From Parapristionchus giblindavisi (lineage: Eukaryota > Nematoda > Chromadorea > Rhabditida > Diplogasteridae): a stretch of DNA of 64,000 nucleotides. Below the pieces are notes generated by a model. The model saw nothing but the letters and a program-made list of their open reading frames with translations, did no database searches and was not told the DNA's origin. The stretch's first letter is position 1, and the number at the start of each line of letters is the position of its first letter. The stretch lies in NCBI GenBank assembly GCA_943737045.1, contig CALSFV010000141.1, forward strand, positions 1 through 64,000, written 5' to 3'. Of this stretch, positions 60,601 to 64,000 are shown piece after piece. The position numbers and the translations under genes were made by a program.

Positions 60601-63540
60601 CCACTTGAACACTATGGTCACGGGTGGTTTGTCTTCAATATACCTTATCGTATATGGTGTTTCTATATGGAAAACATTAAAGAGAACGTGATATTTGTAG
60701 TATATTTCATTATATTCAATTCCATCAAAGTGGTTTTATTAGTATGACTGTATGGAATTAGTGTAGAGCATCTATTCCAATATTATTCATTGCAGCATCT
60801 CTTCAATCAACTCAACCATCAATTGGATCATCTACACTTATGGGTAACAATACTTCTATCTCTACTGTTCCATCTGGAATACCTCCCATGGGAATGGTAA
60901 GTACTATTCAACTTTGATATAATGTATCAATTGTTTATTTATTGATATGATAGAAGCGCATATGTAGGAACAATGGTGATATGGGTGTTACACTAATTAA
61001 TGAGTATGGATGGGAGAGACGGTACTGTCGATTTGTGTCAGAGGGATATTATTGTATCTCATTACAGGGACAAGTACCACCAATGGGTCAATCATCTCAA
61101 TATGCTCAAGCTGCGGCTATGACTGGCAATCCATTCGCTTCATTTGCACCTAAGGTTAGATCGAATTATTGATTGATTTGTATTGATCTCTAAATAGAGA
61201 TTGAGAAGAATATGGTAATATTTAGATGATTTCGTAATAAAAAGTAGTCATAGTAAAATGCAGATAACTTAGTAATTCTTGTCATGGTTGGTGTGAGTAT
61301 TGATTATTTCGTAAGTGAAGCCAATTAGTTGTGGACAAGATTTAGATAGACAGATGTTAGTTTATCAAAACGTTTCGGCGAGAAATCACCATCTTCAGTT
61401 GAAATTTAATACCTACAAGGAAGACTGATGAGTGATAAAATCGAACAGGGTCTAGAGTGAATCAAGGATGAACGAGTGAATGAATGGATAAGGGATATGA
61501 TAGTGAATGAGGGAAATGGAGAGGAGATAAGAGGTAAGAGAGTAGGAAGAGAGGGAGAGAGGTCAGGGCGCTCATGTATTCAATGAAGGAGGAAGATCAA
61601 TGGTGGCAAGTGTGATAGGGGCTTGTTCTTTGGACTGTTCTAACCGGGAATTAATAGATGGATTAAGAGATGCAATATACATCGCCTCAGCAATTTGTCG
61701 ACGAGAGGGGTTGGGTTCTCTGTGAAGAATATGACCAGTGAGGGTTAGTGGGGCACCGTTATGAACAGTTAATGAATGGATAGAAAAAGCACTGGATGAG
61801 TATGAGGGCATAGAGGGGTTAGAAGCAGCTCTACGATGTTCAGCTGCTCTACAATACAAGGGACGACCCGTGTGGCCAACATAAAACTCGTTACAAATAT
61901 CACAGGTGATCTTATAAACAATACCAGAAAAATGACAGCAAACATCCTTAGAATGGGGGCAAAAGATACAATTGGTAGGGTATCGACAAGAAGGCTTATC
62001 TAAGTATCTATTATTGGAGAGCATCGAAAGTAATGAGGGAGGAGGTTTCTCGACAATACGAACATCAATGTTGGCCTTTTTGAATGCCTTTCTTACATCA
62101 TTAGTGAAAACGTCAGAAACAAATGGGATTGAAAATATTGGAGCATTTGTTTTCACATTTGAAACGGATGATTTTTGAAAGGTACTTCTTGAATATCGAT
62201 TGAGAGCATATCCATTCTGTCGACATATATCTAGAGCCTTATATCTACTCTCATTATGAAACTCCTTAGATGATACAGATAATGCAGTTCGAATAGTTGA
62301 AGATACAATATTCTTTTTGATATGATGAGGATGATGAGATTGAGAACTGATAAGAATGTTCATATTAGATGGTTTACGATACCATTTAGTAAGAAATCGA
62401 CCAGAATTGGCATCCAAACATATTTGTAGATTTAGAAATGGCAGCCAATTATTAGTAGGCTTCTCTCTTGTTAAACGAATATTTGGAGAGCCCAAAAATA
62501 TTCAAATTGTTATAAATAGAATCCATATCTTCACGTGACAAAGCAATTATAATATAGTCATCAATATATCGTCCTATCCATACAATACCAGTGCGAATAC
62601 ACCTTTCTTCAATAGAATGCATATAAAGAATAGCGAGAATAGGTGCCAGACGGTTGCCCATTGCTAGGCCTCTCTTTTGACGATAGATAGATGAATCAAA
62701 TGTGAATATGTTACACTTCAGACAATTCTTCAATATAGTACCAATCTCCGAGATAGAAAATCCATATAAATGTAATGATGATGAATTAGTTGATAATAGT
62801 GAAATAACTGCACTAATGGCATCATCATTCTCAACGTTAGTATAGAGCGATTCCACATCGAAACTTTCGAGAATATAATCAATGTTGGGAGTAACTTGGG
62901 ACAAATTAGAGACAACTTGAGATACTCGGGAAAGATGGCATGGAACAAAATTGAGTAATGGGGACAATATGCTAGCTAGAATCCAACTTATACGGTCTGT
63001 TGGTCCTTGAGAACCAGATATGATTGGCCTTATCTTATACAGTTTGGGATCATCGCCTATCAAGGTGACGTCCATCATCTCCTCTCTGTTATCTCCTCTC
63101 CATTTCCCTCATTCACTATCATATCCCTTATCCATTCATTCACTCGTTCATCCTTGATTCACTCTAGACCCTGTTCGATTTTATCACTCATCAGTCTTCC
63201 TTGTAGGTATTAAATTTCAACTGAAGATGGTGATTTCTCGCCGAAACGTTTTGATAAACTAACAGTAGTCATAGTGATGAATGAAATGTAATGAGTGGAT
63301 GGTGTGGATGAGAGATTACGTTTACTTTCTCTTTAGATCTCTTTGTTTGTCTTTTCTCTTTTTAGCTACGATTACCGTAATCTATCCGATCCATGTTCTA
63401 TTGATTTGATGAATATATGAATGAATGAATGAATATAGTAATTACAGACTGATATGACAATACAACAACAACCTCAATTAGGAGGAGGAGGAGGTGTACC
63501 TAATAATTCAAATCCATTCTGGAATCCATTCTTAAGTTGA
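54664..63540 (+). CDS. AGFG1: AGFG-type ArfGAP with FG/NPF repeats
   Basis: Sixteen exons: 54664-54735, 54805-54918, 54993-55108, 55240-55307, 57556-57678, 57904-58028, 58247-58381, 58587-58791, 58858-59115, 59359-59458, 59575-59840, 59980-60040, 60199-60393, 60796-60897, 61068-61154, 63448-63540. The N-terminus is an ArfGAP zinc finger, NCVECGMRGPTYVDMTTTSY followed by CATCAGVLRGLNPPHR (Cx2C-x16-Cx2C), then DKTWLGLYSG and KYERKKWYVSAEE. The rest is low complexity, Ser/Pro/Gln-rich, with repeated DPFGAPQQQAP, FASSNPF and the AGFG-type KYSALAELDE motif, ending NPFWNPFLS. AGFG proteins bind Eps15/EH-domain partners through NPF and act in clathrin adaptor trafficking; the founding member is the HIV Rev-binding protein Hrb. 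Note the arginine-finger region is RGLNPP as in AGFG. Two large introns hold a foldback element and a Penelope-like element. The acceptor for the exon at 59980 was chosen by frame. Confidence 0.92.
56034..56104 (-). other. tRNA-derived module (SINE-like) in the secondary insertion
   Basis: The minus strand begins GCCGAGATGGCTTAGTGG (a perfect A box) and has GGGTTCGAATCCCAC, a perfect B box with a five-base T stem. The 3' end does not pair with the GCCGAGA 5' end, so no acceptor stem forms. It is a tRNA relic or SINE head rather than a working tRNA. Confidence 0.6.
56142..56212. repeat. Long GC-rich hairpin in the secondary insertion
   Basis: A G-run followed by GAGGGACCGCAGCGCG pairs with CGTCGCTCCCTCCCCC across a short TTGAG loop. 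It recalls the G/C-run hairpins in the 15-16.6 kb block, suggesting a related repeat. Confidence 0.65.
56428..56494 (+). other. tRNA-like module, left inner arm
   Basis: GTGGTAGTGGATGAGG resembles an A-box region and GGGTTCGATCCCC is a B box. It is the inverted counterpart of 56845-56915. No acceptor stem forms, so it is not a functional tRNA. Confidence 0.55.
56845..56915 (-). other. tRNA-like module, right inner arm
   Basis: On the minus strand, CCTGTATAGTGTAGAGGATA is followed about 40 bases later by GGGTTCGATCCCC. The better preserved of the two arm copies, it still lacks a paired acceptor stem. Confidence 0.55.
61361..61400 (-). ncRNA. Hammerhead-like ribozyme core, sense copy
   Basis: The minus strand reads CTGAAGA (fits CUGANGA), a stem II of GGTGA/TCGCC around a TTTC loop, then GAAAC. 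A short stem III (GTTT..AAAC) and a TA cleavage dinucleotide can follow. It is in the sense orientation of the retroelement, at its 3' repeat. The stem I partner is not clear. Confidence 0.55.
61572..63078 (-). pseudogene. Penelope-like reverse transcriptase / GIY-YIG endonuclease, frameshifted
   Basis: Two overlapping minus-strand frames (62452-63078 and 61572-62495) together make one polyprotein. The first has reverse transcriptase motifs: SFDVESLYTN (with the metal-binding Asp), RQKRGLAMGNRLAPILA, and RYIDDYIII (the YxDD box). The second opens with the thumb-side LPFLNLQICLD and WYRKPSN, then a Cys-rich linker (CIFCPHSKDVCCHF) and a GIY-YIG nuclease (GIVYKITCDICNEFYVGHTG, then the Arg and EH positions). 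The frames part near 62487-62505 at a T5 run followed by GGG (minus strand), so translation needs a single-base shift: either inactivation or programmed frameshifting. No upstream N-terminal part is visible before 63078, so the element is probably 5'-truncated in coding terms. Confidence 0.9.
63218..63263 (+). ncRNA. Hammerhead-like ribozyme core, inverted copy
   Basis: Same CTGAAGA (63221-63227), GGTGA/TCGCC stem II and GAAAC (63243-63247), with GTTTTGATAAAC as a possible stem III, here on the plus strand because the terminal repeats are inverted. Confidence 0.55.
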
Positions 63541-64000
63541 ATCAATCATTTTTCATCTTTCAATATCTTCATGCTAATATATAATTAGTCTTGTATTATT
63601 TCTTCATTACCGTAATGTATGTAGCTCCTCCCCTTTTTTCATTTGTGCTTATTTGTGATAATATATCTATCGCTATTGCTTTTTTATCTTTCATCTTAAT
63701 CATATTAGTCATGTATCTGCTTTCGCTTATACCGGTGATGATCATACTTCTATTCATACTTGTTCTATCACTTATTCAGCATTCTTTTCATCGAAGCTCC
63801 GCCTCTTTTAGTCTCCTTCATTTAATACTTAATAGATGTCCGCTACTTTGCCTATTAATACTTTGTTACGGTGTTGATACAGTACATTATATTCATTCCC
63901 TTCCCCTGTACCGTATTCTATGAATACCGTAGTTCGCTTTTATCGTGCATGTACGCTACTCCATGTGAGACAATTATTGCTTTTCATGTATATTTCATCT
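63541..64000. other. 3' flank of the AGFG gene
   Basis: AT-rich sequence following the AGFG stop codon, probably 3' UTR and flank. The plus-strand open frame at 63591-63923 is hydrophobic low-complexity without splice support. I see no other gene. Confidence 0.5.

Larger units (their letters stand above)
61255..63263 (-). mobile_element. Penelope-like retroelement with GIY-YIG endonuclease, in an AGFG intron
   Basis: A 12-base duplication AGTAGTCATAGT flanks the element (61243-61254 and 63264-63275). Inverted pLTR-like repeats of about 170 bases lie at 61356-61530 and 63090-63263; the right one ends exactly at the duplication, while the left has a 100-base tail beyond it. Each repeat holds CTGAAGA..GAAAC, the hammerhead core described for Penelope-like elements. 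The coding region is on the minus strand between the repeats. Features, tail included, are those of Penelope-like elements; it lies in the last intron of the AGFG gene, antisense to it. Confidence 0.93.

Noticed and set aside
63591..63923. 110-residue hydrophobic plus-strand frame after AGFG
   Set aside because: Low-complexity Leu/Ile/Ser in AT-rich 3' flank, with no splice support or family.

Overview
The window is nematode nuclear DNA, AT-rich and intron-dense; introns are mostly 40-120 bases and exons rarely exceed 200. The best taxonomic marker is a U6 snRNA gene (35333-35436, minus) whose body matches the nematode form. Gene content fits: a class II POU gene, DNase II and a single-chain mitochondrial transhydrogenase. 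Several start codons follow directly on a TTTCAG-like acceptor, as expected for spliced-leader trans-splicing. A diplogastrid-like worm is possible, but I cannot prove the family. All gene models were built by hand from splice sites and reading frame.

Host genes, left to right: a POU-homeodomain factor (2068-4679, minus) head-to-head with eIF2A (5134-8647, plus); a secreted DNase II (9629-11476, plus); two paralogous BED-finger genes (11520-13772 and 16965-18312, minus) separated by a repeat-rich block; after a very large transposon, a small single-pass membrane protein (34648-35233, plus) and U6; nicotinamide nucleotide transhydrogenase (36912-42621, plus, 33 exons); a two-PDZ-like nuclear-type protein (45360-47718, plus); a four-helix membrane protein (48523-53161, minus); and an AGFG-type ArfGAP (54664-63540, plus).

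The most striking region is 18769-34487, a roughly 15.7 kb segment bounded by inverted repeats. It holds (i) a left end with four regularly spaced GATCGCCCGCGGGCGATC palindromes, (ii) a leader with three exact-period 281-base copies of a non-coding mini-exon, (iii) an intron-rich DDE transposase gene of CACTA/EnSpm-like (CMC) type (21391-26562), (iv) a second gene ending in a BEN-like domain (26771-29690), (v) a 3' tract of repeated exon-like units, five of which carry a ~73-base hairpin with a conserved apical segment, and (vi) a GC-rich hairpin at the right end. I read it as one giant intron-bearing DNA transposon with an accessory DNA-binding protein and a structured-RNA tract.

Other mobile DNA is abundant. 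A Penelope-like retroelement sits in the AGFG gene with a 12-base target duplication, inverted pLTR-like ends and hammerhead-like cores. Two hAT-type MITEs have perfect 8-base duplications. There are four large foldback elements, one carrying a captured acidic open frame and one carrying tRNA-derived modules. Two recombination scars stand out in the BED region: a 110-base identical tract between otherwise diverged paralogs, and a relic of a DNase II exon inside a BED-gene intron.
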